Assembly (NCBI GenBank): GCA_051294375.1
Contig: CM119271.1
Location: 1,743,395 to 1,807,394 of the forward strand
Reading direction: 5' to 3'
DNA: 64,000 nucleotides
From: Paraspadella gotoi
Lineage: Eukaryota > Chaetognatha
This document shows, in pieces, positions 46,037 to 57,302 of this stretch (the stretch's first letter is position 1; the number at the start of each line of letters is the position of its first letter). A model generated the notes under the pieces. The model ran no database searches. It worked only from the letters and a program-made list of their open reading frames with translations, and was not told the origin of the DNA. The position numbers and the translations under genes were made by a program.

Positions 46037-47560
46037 AAAGGTAATCAAATTATTACACCACTTGATTGATAAGGAAGCCAGGTGCTCTGTGAGTGAATTA
46101 ACTAGACTGTCAAAAGAGTCTTGATTGTAAGCGGAATAGTGGCTTTAATAACCAATAACCTACAGTAGCCTGTCCATTTTTTTTTATTAATACCAAAAAC
46201 AGTATAGACAGGAAATGATTTCTTTTTTTTTTTCTGTTTTTTTTACAAGGATTATGAATAACCCTCTGCAAAATCAATTATAATCAAAACATATTCGTTG
46301 GTATTTATAAACCTTTAATTTTTTTCCCCTCTTCTGCGTCCTCTTGGCGTCGCCCACTTCGGGTGAGAAAAAAAAAATTTTGATTAGAACTCTCTAATAG
46401 ATATTCTTTTTAAAGAAAAGAGTATTGATCTCGAAAAAAAGGTTATGTTTAAAAGTCTAATGGCACAAACTTTTTTAAACTTATCGCGTACTGCAATATG
46501 CAAATGAGATTAAGAGAAACACTTTTGACTTTATTCGAGCGGAGCTCGCACAGATCCGACCGGTTTAAAAATAACAAAATATAACAAATCGAAGAAGGTA
46601 CATAGCTATTTTAATGTAAACAAGTTTGTAGAATTCTATGCTGATGACTTTTTTTTTATTATTTTATCTTTCTTGTCGGAAATGACGATTTTTAATGTAA
46701 TAATAAAATTGTCAGAAAAGAAAACCATTATAAGTTATGATAAATCAAATTATTAAAATTTCATAAAATTTACATGAGCTTTTGAAATATAAAAATAATT
46801 TTATATTTTATAAAAAGTTAGTTAGCTACATTTATTAATAATTATGAGTAAAAATTAGGTTAAAGTTGAAAAATAATAATTTTAAAATTTTAATCCTGGA
46901 TTTTTTATTCCAAAATTATGTCATTAAGTTGATCAAAATTCAGAAAAACTATAATTTTTAGCCAAAAATTAAAAAATTATTAAAAAAATAGTTTTTAACA
47001 TTTTTAACCTACTTAATGAAAGAATTTATTAAAATGGATTATACTTTCTTATATTAACTTTTTGTAAGGAATTCAAATCCGGTTTTAAAATTTTAAAATT
47101 TTAAATTTTTTACTTTAGCTTATTTTTTACAATTATTTATTAATAAATGTAACTAACAAACAGTTAATAAAATATAAAATTTATAAATAAACTTACCTAA
47201 ATATTTATATGGGTCTTTATTTTCATATTATTTTAACTTAATATGGCCTTTATAAAATTTTAATAAATTGAGTTTCTTTTACTCTACAACGTTTGTTCAA
47301 TTTGAATAGTGCCTCATATACTGCAAAAATCGCCATTTCCGACAAAGAAGATGAAACTTTCCAAAAAAATGGTTATCCACATCGAATTCTAGAGATTTCA
47401 TTACACTAAAATAGCTATGTACCTTATTCGATTTGTTATATTTTGTTATTTTTAAATGCCCTACTGTCCAAAGTCAGGGGCAAGATAGCTTGTTTAACGT
47501 TTATCGTTTAATGTTTATTGATATAATTTTTAAATTGGTTGTTCCAATTGCGAAACAAAC
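46037..47560. repeat. family C interspersed repeat, interrupted by an insertion
   Basis: Left part 46037-46176 (AATTATTACACCACTTGATTG ... GTAGCCTGTCCA) and right part 47464-47560 (CTGTCCAAAGTCAGGGGCAAGATAGCTTG ... TTGGTTGTTCCAATT) together make one copy of a roughly 240-bp repeat seen at 52617-52865, 58339-58587 and, reversed, 60949-61190, with decayed copies at about 9910-10105, 14915-15255 and 24165-24312. The end is a short palindrome ATTGGT-TGT-ACCAAT. No polymerase III boxes or coding capacity; class unknown. Confidence 0.7.
46177..47463. mobile_element. 1.29-kb foldback element inserted in a family C repeat
   Basis: The host repeat is split, with CTGTCCA present on both sides (46170-46176 and 47464-47470), a likely 7-bp target duplication. 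Inside, 46565-47000 and 47030-47455 are diverged inverted copies of each other: for example AGGTACATAGCTATTTTA at 46598 against its complement at 47407, and TTTGTCGGAAATGGCGATTTTT-like words near 46675 and 47335. It begins with a poly-T run, as a reversed poly(A) tail would. No ORF longer than about 60 codons. Confidence 0.6.
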
Positions 47561-48291
47561 CAGTCGTAGGTGGAGAGCGCCCTTTTGTTTTCCTCCCTCA
47601 TAAATCGCAAAAAAAACTATTTCCCCCTAAAAAAATCGAAAATTTCGAAATGACGTAAAAAAAAAAATATACTTTTTTCGACGCGTTTAATTTTTAAACG
47701 TATTCATCCAATTTTTATTTTCTCAAGAGGTAAAAAAAAATGGAGATGGAAAAAGAGAAAAATCGACGGACGAAAAAAACGGAAAGACGCGAGTCTTTTG
47801 TTTGTTTATCTTTTGTTTGTTTATCTTTTTGTTATGACTTTTCACTTTCCTTTCGTTTCCGATTCTTTTGCGTTTATAAGCGTCGAGAAGATGAAAGAGA
47901 CTTTTTGGTCTCCATCGAACAGCATCCATGTGGTCGTCGTCGGCTACAGCGAACGTCGTCTTCAGCGTCGTCGTCAATGTTGTTGTTGTTGTCGTCTTCA
48001 TCGTCTTCGTCGTCGTCGTCCTCCGAAGGTGGAAAAAGCGTCCGACGTTCCTGAAAAATATTTTAGAAAAAATTAACAATTATTTAAGTTGTTTTAAATG
48101 ATTGTTAAGATAACATTTGTCTGTTCAGGGTATCAGATAACGAAAATTCCGCAACATTACTAATATCATTCGCGTAAAAATTAAGCTATCCTAAAGGCTA
48201 ACCTAAATTAACCTAAATTAAATCATCAAACTACAAAATCAATCAAACGTTAAAAAAAACTACCTCCTTCTCCTCTTTGTCGACAGCCTCC

Positions 48292-50173
48292 CTATTTCTT
48301 GCAACCTCCTCCCAGTTTGCAAGGATCGACGAAGGGCGAAGCCTCGGCAGTCTTGTGCCAGGCGACCGCCTGTTGCTGCCACTTTTGGATGCGGGCGTAG
48401 TCTTCTCGTTGAATGGCTTCCGACTGAGGAGCGGAGACAAGCGGAGGAATGTTTGGCGGGGCGAAGAGAGAAAAGGGATGATATTTTCATGATAGGTGGA
48501 CACTATTTATTTCTTCTTATTATTATTATTTATTTTTTATTTAACTTCTCATACCTCAAACACTTCTCATACCTCGCACGCTTCTCATATCTCAACCTCT
48601 GACATTAAATGGAAATTTTCTGAATTGCTTTACAGAATGCTTCATATTATAAAATTATGTTGTGATTTTGGGACCAAATTTAATATTTGATTCTAAGACA
48701 TTAGTTAGCTATACAAATTAAAGTTAAACTATGATAGGAAATTTGAAAATTTACGCCAATTTACCAATTTACAGGCATCTTGGCTCAAGACCTGTAGGGG
48801 TTAAAATCTCCCTCTTGGGCGAACTATCTCGGCTCAGAGTTTCAATTTCACCTAAATTAGTATTCCTTAGACTTAGGCGATGTAAAATTTCGGTACTTTA
48901 GTCAGAATCGAGTACGGTCAACACCATTTCGCAATATGACGCCCTTTGTAGTTTGCATTCGTCCAAAGTAAAATCGATCCGTCTTCTTCTCCATGCCACT
49001 TCCACCATCCCTTCAGACACTCCACCATCCCCCCAAACCCTCCACCATCCCTCCAGACACTCCACCACCCCGGTCTACCCACGAAACCCTCCCGCCCACC
49101 TCGGCAGTAATCCTCGCCCACTCCTCGGCGTCCGCCTGCCACTTGACCGCCGTACATTTCCATTCCTCGGCCGTCTTGAGCTTCTCCTCTGCCTCTGTAC
49201 GACGTCGCAGCGCGATCCCGTGCGAGTTGAGCGCCTCCTGCATCCAGTTGGTGGCGCAGGAGAGCCATTCCGAGGCGATGCGTTGACGCTCCGCCGCTCT
49301 GGGGTTGTGGAAAAAAGATGGCGGAAGAGACAAGTAAATGGGGAGAGTAAACGAAGTGAAGTAAAACGAAAGATGTTTAATCAGGTGAGGTTTTAATCCA
49401 AGTCTCTTGGTAGGTCATTTATTTATAGTCGGGGTTAATTGTTGTTATTGTGATTGTTGTTGCCGATACATGAGAATTATTTTGAATATTATAAAAACTT
49501 ATTTATAACTCATTTTCTTTTGCTTAGTGCTGATGAAGACTTGTAAGCAAAGTCAGTTTTATATTCCAATAAAAAATGCATTTGTTCTAATAGCCAAATT
49601 TCTCAAAACTTTTCTTGAATTATGAAATGAAAACATAAGTTTCTATTCTATTATTAACTAATCTGACTCTCTCTCTCTCTCTTAGTCATTATTTTATCTA
49701 ATTCTCCTTTCCTATTTCCTCGTCCTACTTTCTCATAACCTTCTAATCTTTCCTTTCTAATCTTTCTCCAGTCTCGTTTGGCTCACTTTCGCTGAATGTC
49801 GAAGGCGTTCTTGGACCACTTCTCAGCGTCCTCGTGCCAGCGTCTCATCTGCGCCGCCGACTCGTCACGGTTGCTGGCGCGTTGCTGCCAATCCGCCGCC
49901 ACCGCCTGCCATTGCTGAGTCTCGACCTCCCACTGGCGCGCCTGTTCGTTTTGAAGGCCTGTTTGGAAGTGAACGCCGGACGCGAGGACGAAAGGGAAAA
50001 AAAATGAAGCTCACGACGGAGAGGAGAAAGAAAGAGAGAGAGAGAAGAGCGTTGTAGAGAGACGGAGTCGCCCCAAACTCGCCTTCGAACTCCTGACGCG
50101 TCTTCTCGGTTTCCTGACGCCATTTCTCCGCCCGCGTCTTCCACTCTTCCGCCAACTTCCACCATTCCTCCAT
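48292..50173 (-). CDS. 197-residue tryptophan-heptad coiled-coil protein, complete gene
   Basis: Four minus-strand exons: 50173-50083, 49958-49787, 49298-49100, 48423-48292 (TAG), phases 1, 2, 0 all matching. Starts MEEWWKLAEEWKTRAEKW. Sixteen Trp occur at residues 4, 5, 11, 18, 40, 47, 54, 71, 78, 99, 106, 134, 141, 148, 169 and 176. Within the last three exons the nine Trp from 71 to 176 are all separated by multiples of 7, across two exon junctions. The rest is Glu, Lys, Gln, Arg and Ala, so a long helix with Trp at one heptad position is expected, perhaps a coiled coil packed through Trp. No signal peptide or transmembrane segment; ends GGGCKK. I know no family with this pattern. Intron 1 uses a GC donor (GAAG|GCGAGT). 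An alternative frame near the end (LANWEEVARNREA) also looks coiled-coil-like. Confidence 0.75.
49528..49570 (+). ncRNA. possible decayed hammerhead-like motif
   Basis: CTGATGA at 49542-49548 is followed by a GACTT/AAGTC hairpin as in the other copies, but GAAAC and GTC are replaced by AGTTTTAT. It lies in intron 2 of the tryptophan-heptad gene, on the opposite strand. Probably a relic of the same family, or chance. Confidence 0.25.
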
Positions 50174-50179
50174 GGCGGG

Positions 50180-50794
50180 ACTTTTTTCTTTTTTTCGTTG
50201 TGCTCGAGGAAAATTAGAAAAACCTAAAAAAATCCTCAAAAAAAATCGAAAAAACGGGAAAAGAAATAAAAAAGTCGCCGAAAAAAAGTCCGAGAACGGT
50301 AGGGTCTAATTGAGGCGGTATCGCCGCGAGATAAGACTATTTGTTTCCGTCGGCGTTTACTAAGTTGACAGGGAAAAGTCGTTAGCTGTTCACTGTCGAT
50401 TATATTTTACAAATACTCGACTCCCGTATGTTTTTTAATTAACCGGTCGGGTTTTAAGTTATGGCGAGATGGCGAGAATGTAGGACCATCTAAAATGAAC
50501 TTATTCTAAAATATCCAAGTAATGTAATAGATTTTTAGAAAATTTTGCTACCATTGTGACCATTGCTACCATTTGTGTTAACTTCTATCGGAAGAAAAGT
50601 TGTAAAAGCCGAGAGAGGCTATTTGCCCTATCAGATCCACTTACTGGTCCATACATCGCGGAGAATTAGAACCGACGAAAATCTTTAAGCCCCGAAGCGA
50701 TATAACTCGATTAAATAACAATCGAGCCGCTATCTCTAAACCGAGTGATAATTATCTCGCAAAGGTCAATCCGGCCTTCTCCGTCGCGCTATTC
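50180..50794. other. upstream region of the tryptophan-heptad gene
   Basis: No coding frame. On the minus strand this is the promoter side of the gene starting at 50173. No TATA box or other element could be assigned with confidence. Confidence 0.35.
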
Positions 50795-51035
50795 CCCTTT
50801 TAATCCCCACGAGCTTCTCCTCTTTTCCCCACGAGCTTCTCCTCTTTTCCCCACGAGCTTCTCCTCTTTTCCCCACGAGCTTCTCCTCTTTTCCCCACGA
50901 GCTTCTCCTCTTTTCCCCACGAGCTTCTCCTCTTTTCCCCACGAGCTTCTCCTCTTTTCCCCACGAGCTTCTCCTCTTTTCCCCACGAGCTTCTCCTCTT
51001 TTCCCCACGAGCTTCTCCTCTTTTCCCCACGAGCC
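50795..51035. repeat. 22-bp minisatellite, about 11 near-identical units
   Basis: The unit CACGAGCTTCTCCTCTTTTC plus two C is repeated without visible divergence for about 240 bp. Since 22 is not a multiple of 3, all three frames are visited in turn and both strands stay open by chance, giving spurious repeat peptides. Confidence 0.95.
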
Positions 51036-51595
51036 TTCCAATTGTCTCGTTCGAATTCCCCTTCCGGCGTCGAGGATGGATACTCAGTCACGTGATCGGA
51101 ACTAAATCCTCCAAATCGGAAACCCGGGGGAATTGGGTTGGTTTAAGCCCGGGGTTAAAGGGGAGGGGGGGCGTTTGAGGGGGGGACAAGGGGGTAAAGT
51201 AAGTGTGGGTCGAGGAATGTCATAGGGTTTGGAGCTAATAAATGGTCGCAACCTACGAACCAAAGATAACAATGATATAACGAGGTATTTGTACAAATGT
51301 TTCAGGAAGAGACAATGAGAAAGTGAAACTGACATACAGAATGACAGATTGGCGATAGATGAAAGTGAATTCTGAGATTCCGTTGCAATTTTTGTTTAAC
51401 TTAGATCCAAAAGTAGCAACGACGACAACAACGACGACGAAGGTATTCTATAAACCTTGCGAGAAAATTGAATTGTTTTACCTTTTGGATTCAAAAGTTT
51501 TAATTGAAGAAAATTTAATCAAAGAAAAGTTAAAAGCGCTCTGAAGGTTTATGATCTTCTGAGATGACCAGTTTTGTCCACGATGCCATTACGTT

Positions 51596-51597
<2 letters not shown>

Positions 51598-51679
<82 letters not shown>

Positions 51680-51690
51680 TCCCCCCTCCC
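51598..51690. repeat. (CT)n microsatellite
   Basis: About 75 bp of CT followed by a CCCTTCCC-type polypyrimidine end. Minus-strand Arg-Glu frames are artefacts. Confidence 0.9.
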
Positions 51691-51699
51691 TCCCTCCCA

Positions 51700-52616
51700 A
51701 AGACTTGCCAAAGAGACACAGTAAATGTCTTTTGTAGAACAAAATGCGGCCGAGGAAAGGAAAGTAAATAAGAAAAGTAAGTAAGTAAACATTCCGGATA
51801 AAGAACAAACAATTAAGGTCATTGATAAATGAGCGAGTAGCGGGAAACCGCGAAAAAAAAACGGAAAAAAAAAATTGAAACTAAAAGATTTAATTGACGG
51901 TAGATACAAAAATACAAAATACCTCGCGACCAATCGGCTTGTAGATAATTACTCATCGAATCGGTTTTTTTTTTGTCGCAGAATTTATTAGATTAATAAT
52001 AATTGTTGTTTTGTGAGCGTAAAATAGTTATTTTTTTAGTTTTTACATTTTTTTTTCTCATTATTTTGTTCTTTTTTTGTTTGTAGACGAAAAGAATCGA
52101 TGGCGTCGCCTGAGCAGCGCGTCTGGGAGGACGGAAGAGTGTGGCGGAATTTGAATAGNNNNNNNNNNNNNNNNNNNNNNNNNCGTGGCAAAGAAAGAAT
52201 TAAAAAAAAAAAAAATAAGCGACGTTGTGGAAAGTGGAAGTGTAGAAGGGATTAGTAGAATATAGAGAATTAGTGATTTAGTAGATTAGAGATTAGAGGA
52301 TTAAATTAGAGTTTTACAATGGAGATTAAGATATTAGATTTAGAGATTAAACATTCGAGGCGCAGAAGGGACAGTTATTTGGAATAGACGAAAATGCGAA
52401 AAAACGATTGAATTAAGTGTATGGATTGAACCACTGTGAATGAACCAATTAAACTTAATTGTGATACAGTAGTAAGCTAATAAATGACCATATGATTAAC
52501 CGACGATTGAATATTAAACGCAATGAATTGAAAGTGATCAATAAGACGATGAAAATAAAGCACTGAATTAAAGCAAAGGATAAGATAAGATAACTTAAGG
52601 AAGTGGTCTTTTTCAT
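51700..52616. other. no gene; short N gap
   Basis: AT-rich. An exon-like piece near 52080-52158 (acceptor TTGTTTGTAG, then about 20 codons with a Trp-containing frame) runs into a 25-N gap (52159-52183), so its status cannot be judged. The sequence from 52184 to 52440 reappears with many indels at about 55970-56250. Confidence 0.4.
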
Positions 52617-52865
52617 ACAATTGAAAATTCTTCTGAAATATTAAACCACTTCATTGATAGGGTAGCAGTTACTCTGCGGAGTGAATAAACGAGACCGTGG
52701 AAAGAGTCTTGATTGAAAACCAAAGGGACCTGCTATTGCCATTATTCTTGTAAGAGTGATGGAGGCCTTTAAACCACCCAAAGCCTGTTCCAAAGGTCAG
52801 GGGCAAGATAGCTTATTATTAAATGAATGGATAATTTTTATTGTGTTTGTATCAATTTCATTAAG
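52617..52865. repeat. family C interspersed repeat
   Basis: One of the better copies: begins ACAATTGAAAATTCTTCTGAA, contains CACTTCATTGATAGGG, GAGTCTTGATTGAAA, AAACCACC.AAAGCCTGT and GTCAGGGGCAAGATAGCTTA, and ends TGTTTGTATCAATTT. Confidence 0.7.
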
Positions 52866-52949
52866 AGTAGAGTGATAAATAAGACGATGAAATTAGAGCA
52901 ATGATTTAATCTTTGGATAAGACAATGATTAACACAATGAATAAAACGA

Positions 52950-53279
52950 TGAAATAAGACGATTAATTAAAAGCGATGAATTGGAGCGATGACTAAGACG
53001 ATGAATTAAAGCGATGAATAGAGCGATGAATAAGACGTATGAATAAAGCGATTGAATCGTGGCAACGCGTTGGCGAAAAGGTCACGAAAAGAAATCGGGA
53101 CGCCTTACGCTCTTCTTCGGTGAAGATCTCCCATTTCAGATTATATCACGGGTATTGTGGACGTTGTGCGTAATAGTGGAAAATATAAAGTCATACATTG
53201 ATAGATGCGAGATTATCTTATCTTCGTCATTAAAGGTTTAAGCTAAAGATTAAATATAATAATAATAATAATAATAATA

Positions 53280-53334
<55 letters not shown>

Positions 53335-53527
53335 TAATAAATTATAATAATAAATAATAATCTAATTACTCTTTGATTTATTACTCTTTATTATTTTTTT
53401 GATTATATTTTAATATCAAAGCGTCGCAATTTTTGTCTGAATTCGGGATAAAAGTTTTGCAGGTTTGCAATTTATTTATCATTCTTTGCGGCTTTTGCGC
53501 GTTTTCTCTCTCCGTTTGTTTCTCTCT

Positions 53528-53559
<32 letters not shown>

Positions 53560-53576
53560 TCTCTCTTTCTCTCTCT

Positions 53577-53612
<36 letters not shown>

Positions 53613-54397
53613 TCTCTCTTTCCTTCTCTCTCTCTCTCTCTCTTATCAATTTTGCCATTTTTTCGTGCACATGAAATACTTACGTGGATATTGCGCGCCG
53701 TTTTGGGTCACGGGATGCTTTCTATATAGCTTTGCATTCTTTTATATTGGAGCTAAAACTCGATGCAATCGCCTCTCTCATGCCTTATACAGACGCAGTG
53801 TTCTTATGTCGCCCCTACTGCAACGACACGCCTGACGCGCGTACGTCTGCCGACGATTATCGCCTGCCACCTAGGTTTGCACGAGTCTAAATAAAAAACT
53901 ACAAAGATAATTTCTTAAAATATTCTCGAACTCAGCATCAATCGTTGGAAAACGCTGAGTTTAATTCCTTCTCCTCTCCCTCTTTCAACTTCACCTTTAA
54001 CTTCTTCTCTCTTCTCTCTCTCTCTCTTCTCTCTTCTTCCTCTCTCTCTCTCTCCTCTCTAACCTCCTCTATTCTGGACGTGCGGCGGCAAGTGAGGAAG
54101 AAGAAGAAAGAGAAAGGAGGAAAGTAAGAAGAAGACGAAGAGGAGGAGACGCCGGCATCAGGTCTTATATTATACGCCTGTGTGAGTTCTTCACCTTTCC
54201 CTTACCTCCGCATAATGACTAAGCGAATCTGGGAAACGTGCGGAGCGCAGAGGAGGAGGAGGAGGAGGAGAGAAGCAGGAGGAGGAAAGCGGGGGGAAAA
54301 GGAGCCTGAGAGAAGAGGAGCCGCGCTTACTATTGGTGGACCCTCATGAAAGTGCTAACCGTTTGCGTTAAGTTTTTTCTTCTCCTCCTTCCTCTCT

Positions 54398-54453
<56 letters not shown>

Positions 54454-55091
54454 TCTCTTTCTCCTCTTCTCTCTCTCTCTCGTCTCTCGTTCTCTCTCTT
54501 TCTCTCTCTCTCTCATCCTCCTCCTCCTCCTCCTCTCCTCCCACGTTTCCCAGATTCGCTTAGTCATTATGCGGAGGAAGGGAAAGGTGAAGAACTCACA
54601 CAGGCGTATATAAACGACCTGATCCCGGGCGTCTCCTCCTCTTCGTCTTCTTCTTACTTTCTCCTTTCCTCCTCTTCTTCTTCCTCACTTGCCCCGCACG
54701 TCCAGAGTNNNNNNNNNNNNNNNNNNNNNNNNNNNNNNNNNNNNGAGAGAGAGAGTAATTTTTCTCGCGTTCCAACGATGATGCATGAGTTCGGAATATT
54801 TTAAGAATTATCTTGTAGTTTTTTATTTAAGACTCGTGCAACTAGGTGGCAGGCGATATCGTGACAGACGTACGCGCGTCAGGCGTGCGTGCAGTAGGCG
54901 ACATAAGAACACTCTCCTGTATAAGGCAGCAGGCGAATTGCAGAGAGTTGAGCCCCATATAAAAGAATGCAAAGCTATATAGAAAGCATCCCGTGACCCA
55001 AAACGGCGCGCAATATCCACGTAAGTATTTCATGTGCACGAAAAAATGGCAAAATTGATAAGAGAGAGAGAGAGAGAGAAGGAAAGAGAGA

Positions 55092-55127
<36 letters not shown>

Positions 55128-55144
55128 AGAGAGAGAAAGAGAGA

Positions 55145-55179
<35 letters not shown>

Positions 55180-55306
55180 AGAGAAACAAAGAGAGAGAAA
55201 ACGCGCAAAAGCCCAAAGAATGATAAATAAATTGCAAACTGCAAAACTTTTATCCGAATTCAACAACAATTTCGACCTTTGAATAATTGACTTTAATAAT
55301 CAAGAG

Positions 55307-55377
<71 letters not shown>

Positions 55378-55690
55378 CTTTAGCTTAAACCTTTAATGAC
55401 GAAGATAAGATATCTCGCATCTATCAATGTATGACTTTATATTTTCCACTATTACGCACAACGTCACAATACCCGTGATATAATCTGAATGTGAGAATCT
55501 TCACCGAGAAGAAGCGAAGGCGTCCCGAGTTTCTTTTCGTGACCTTTTCGCCAACGCGTTTGACCCGATTCATCGCTTTATTCATCGTCTTATTCATCGC
55601 TCTATTCATGGCTTTCTTAATCGTCTTATTCATCGCTCTATTCATCGCTTTATTCATCGTCTTATTCATCGCTCAATTCATCGCTTTATT
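52950..55690. other. large imperfect palindrome, probable assembly artefact
   Basis: 53050-54330 and 54380-55560 are reverse complements of each other, centred near 54.35 kb. Shared landmarks include the (TAA)n/(ATT)n tracts (53255-53365 against 55310-55375), the (CT)n/(GA)n tracts (53520-53645 against 55058-55200), GTCACGGGATGCTTTCTATA, and GGGAAACGTG followed by the AGG-rich tract. The right arm differs by numerous one- and two-base indels and substitutions. N runs lie at 54709-54744 and 55692-55716. No gene is supported. Confidence 0.75.
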
Positions 55691-55716
55691 ANNNNNNNNN
55701 NNNNNNNNNNNNNNNN

Positions 55717-57010
55717 ATTGTTTTTTAATTAACATCTATTTATGTTATTTATTTACTTTCACCTACTAAAAAAAACAGAGTTTTAACGGAGGCAATGCAT
55801 AGCCAAAAAGTAGAGTCCGTAGATATAATACTAAAGGACAAGCTGCTCGTGGGGCGTTACGGGGGCGAGTATTCGCCCGCGATAACTTCTGATGCTTGTA
55901 GATCTTGCTGAAAATGCAGTGAGGCGTGAGCGTGAGGCGTGAGCACGGGTGAATGGGGCAATAATGACGTAGGGCGTGGCAAAGAAAAGAAATTAACAAA
56001 AGGAAATATATCGAGTAGGAAAAAGTGGAAGTGTAAGAATCATAGTGATTGCATTCAGAGATTCTAGAGATTAAACCCATTAGATTGCTTTATCAGTAAT
56101 GCTGATGATTAGATATTAGGAGCTTAGAGGATTAAAACTTGAGCGATGAAAGGCGGACAGTGTCATATTTTTGGGAAAATTCAGAACCTCCCCCCCGCAA
56201 TGATTGAAGAACGATGAAAGTCTAAGCTGATGAATGAACCCAGGTGGAATGAACGCAAATTGAAACCGCCGATATGAACATTAAGTGTCGCGCGAGTACC
56301 AGTACGTAAGCTGTATTCATGTATGGACCGCATGCACAGATCGATCGCAGTATAGACGCTGCGCACGACGCTACTGATCAAAGGCACACGTCGAACATCG
56401 AAAGTGGACTACAATCAAGATCGGACTTGTAAATACGCTATGAAATGACTACGCTATGTGCTGAAGCGGTAGTAGCGAGCTGCACGACGGAGGATAGATA
56501 ATGCATTCGCTGATTGTGGTGAAAGCAGTAAGAGGGCCGTTATATGCAAGTTATAAGCACGACACGTGTGGAGTCACTTAGACGGTAGATTGGTCATGCA
56601 CGACATGCGCTTGAGTTGTAAATCATTGGAAGCATGCAGACAGATGGAATCAGCTCACAGATGGAGACTAGAAGGTAGCACGAAATTGAGAAGCTGAGCA
56701 CGCATGAATGTCAGATCAGTTGATAGCAAAGTAGGAGCGGAAGTCTATCGGAATAAGACAGTTTGAAATAAAGGCTAGATAGAATATGGTAGGCGATGAT
56801 AAGAACTCCAGCATGAACATGATGTAGCCAAAGAGCGCTGCGCGGATATGAGATATCGATCAGGAAAGCGGATGTGACTATTAGACGGCATTAAGCAAGA
56901 AGCCATGATGTGATGAAGCCGATGAATAAGGACGATGAAAAAAATATAAATCAATGTATAAAAATAAATAAGTCTCGCCTTCTTCGTCACAATAAATAAA
57001 AACAACGACT
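55717..57010. other. noisy, irregular sequence; likely uncorrected read
   Basis: 55970-56250 follows 52184-52450 in the same direction (CGTGGCAAAGAAA, AAAGTGGAAGTGTA, TTAGAGGATTAAA, GATTGAA..ATGAACC) but with extra bases scattered throughout. The stretch 56250-56930 continues in a GATGAA/GACGATG style with no clean periodicity. No gene or repeat boundary can be drawn. Confidence 0.5.
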
Positions 57011-57145
57011 CCGAGGACTCTGTAGCTCTAATATAAAAAAAAATAAATAAATAAAAGTGTATTATCCGCTCGTCTATATTCTATCATTATTATTATTATC
57101 ATTTTTAATTATTACTGAGAGTATTATATTTCAATAGTTCTCATC

Positions 57146-57264
57146 TATACTGTTTCTCCGTCGCCATAGAAACGCCATCGATCCTCAAGACGGATTGGAT
57201 CGTTGTTGTTGTTGTTGTTATCACCCCGAAGACGACGTCTCCGTTGCTCCATTCCAGCACCGTA

Positions 57265-57302
<38 letters not shown>

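Noticed and set aside
46640-46665. CTGATGAC word as another hammerhead core
   Set aside because: No stem II or GAAAC/GTC follows; it lies within the diverged foldback arm and is chance.
50766-51095. Several overlapping repeat-peptide ORFs on both strands
   Set aside because: Product of a 22-bp minisatellite that rotates through all frames without stops.
51530-51933. Minus-strand ORFs with Arg-Glu runs
   Set aside because: Translation of a (CT)n microsatellite; no splice sites or family resemblance.
53433-55282. Ser/Leu-rich and Arg/Glu-rich ORFs on both strands
   Set aside because: Microsatellite translations inside a probable assembly palindrome; the two sets mirror each other.
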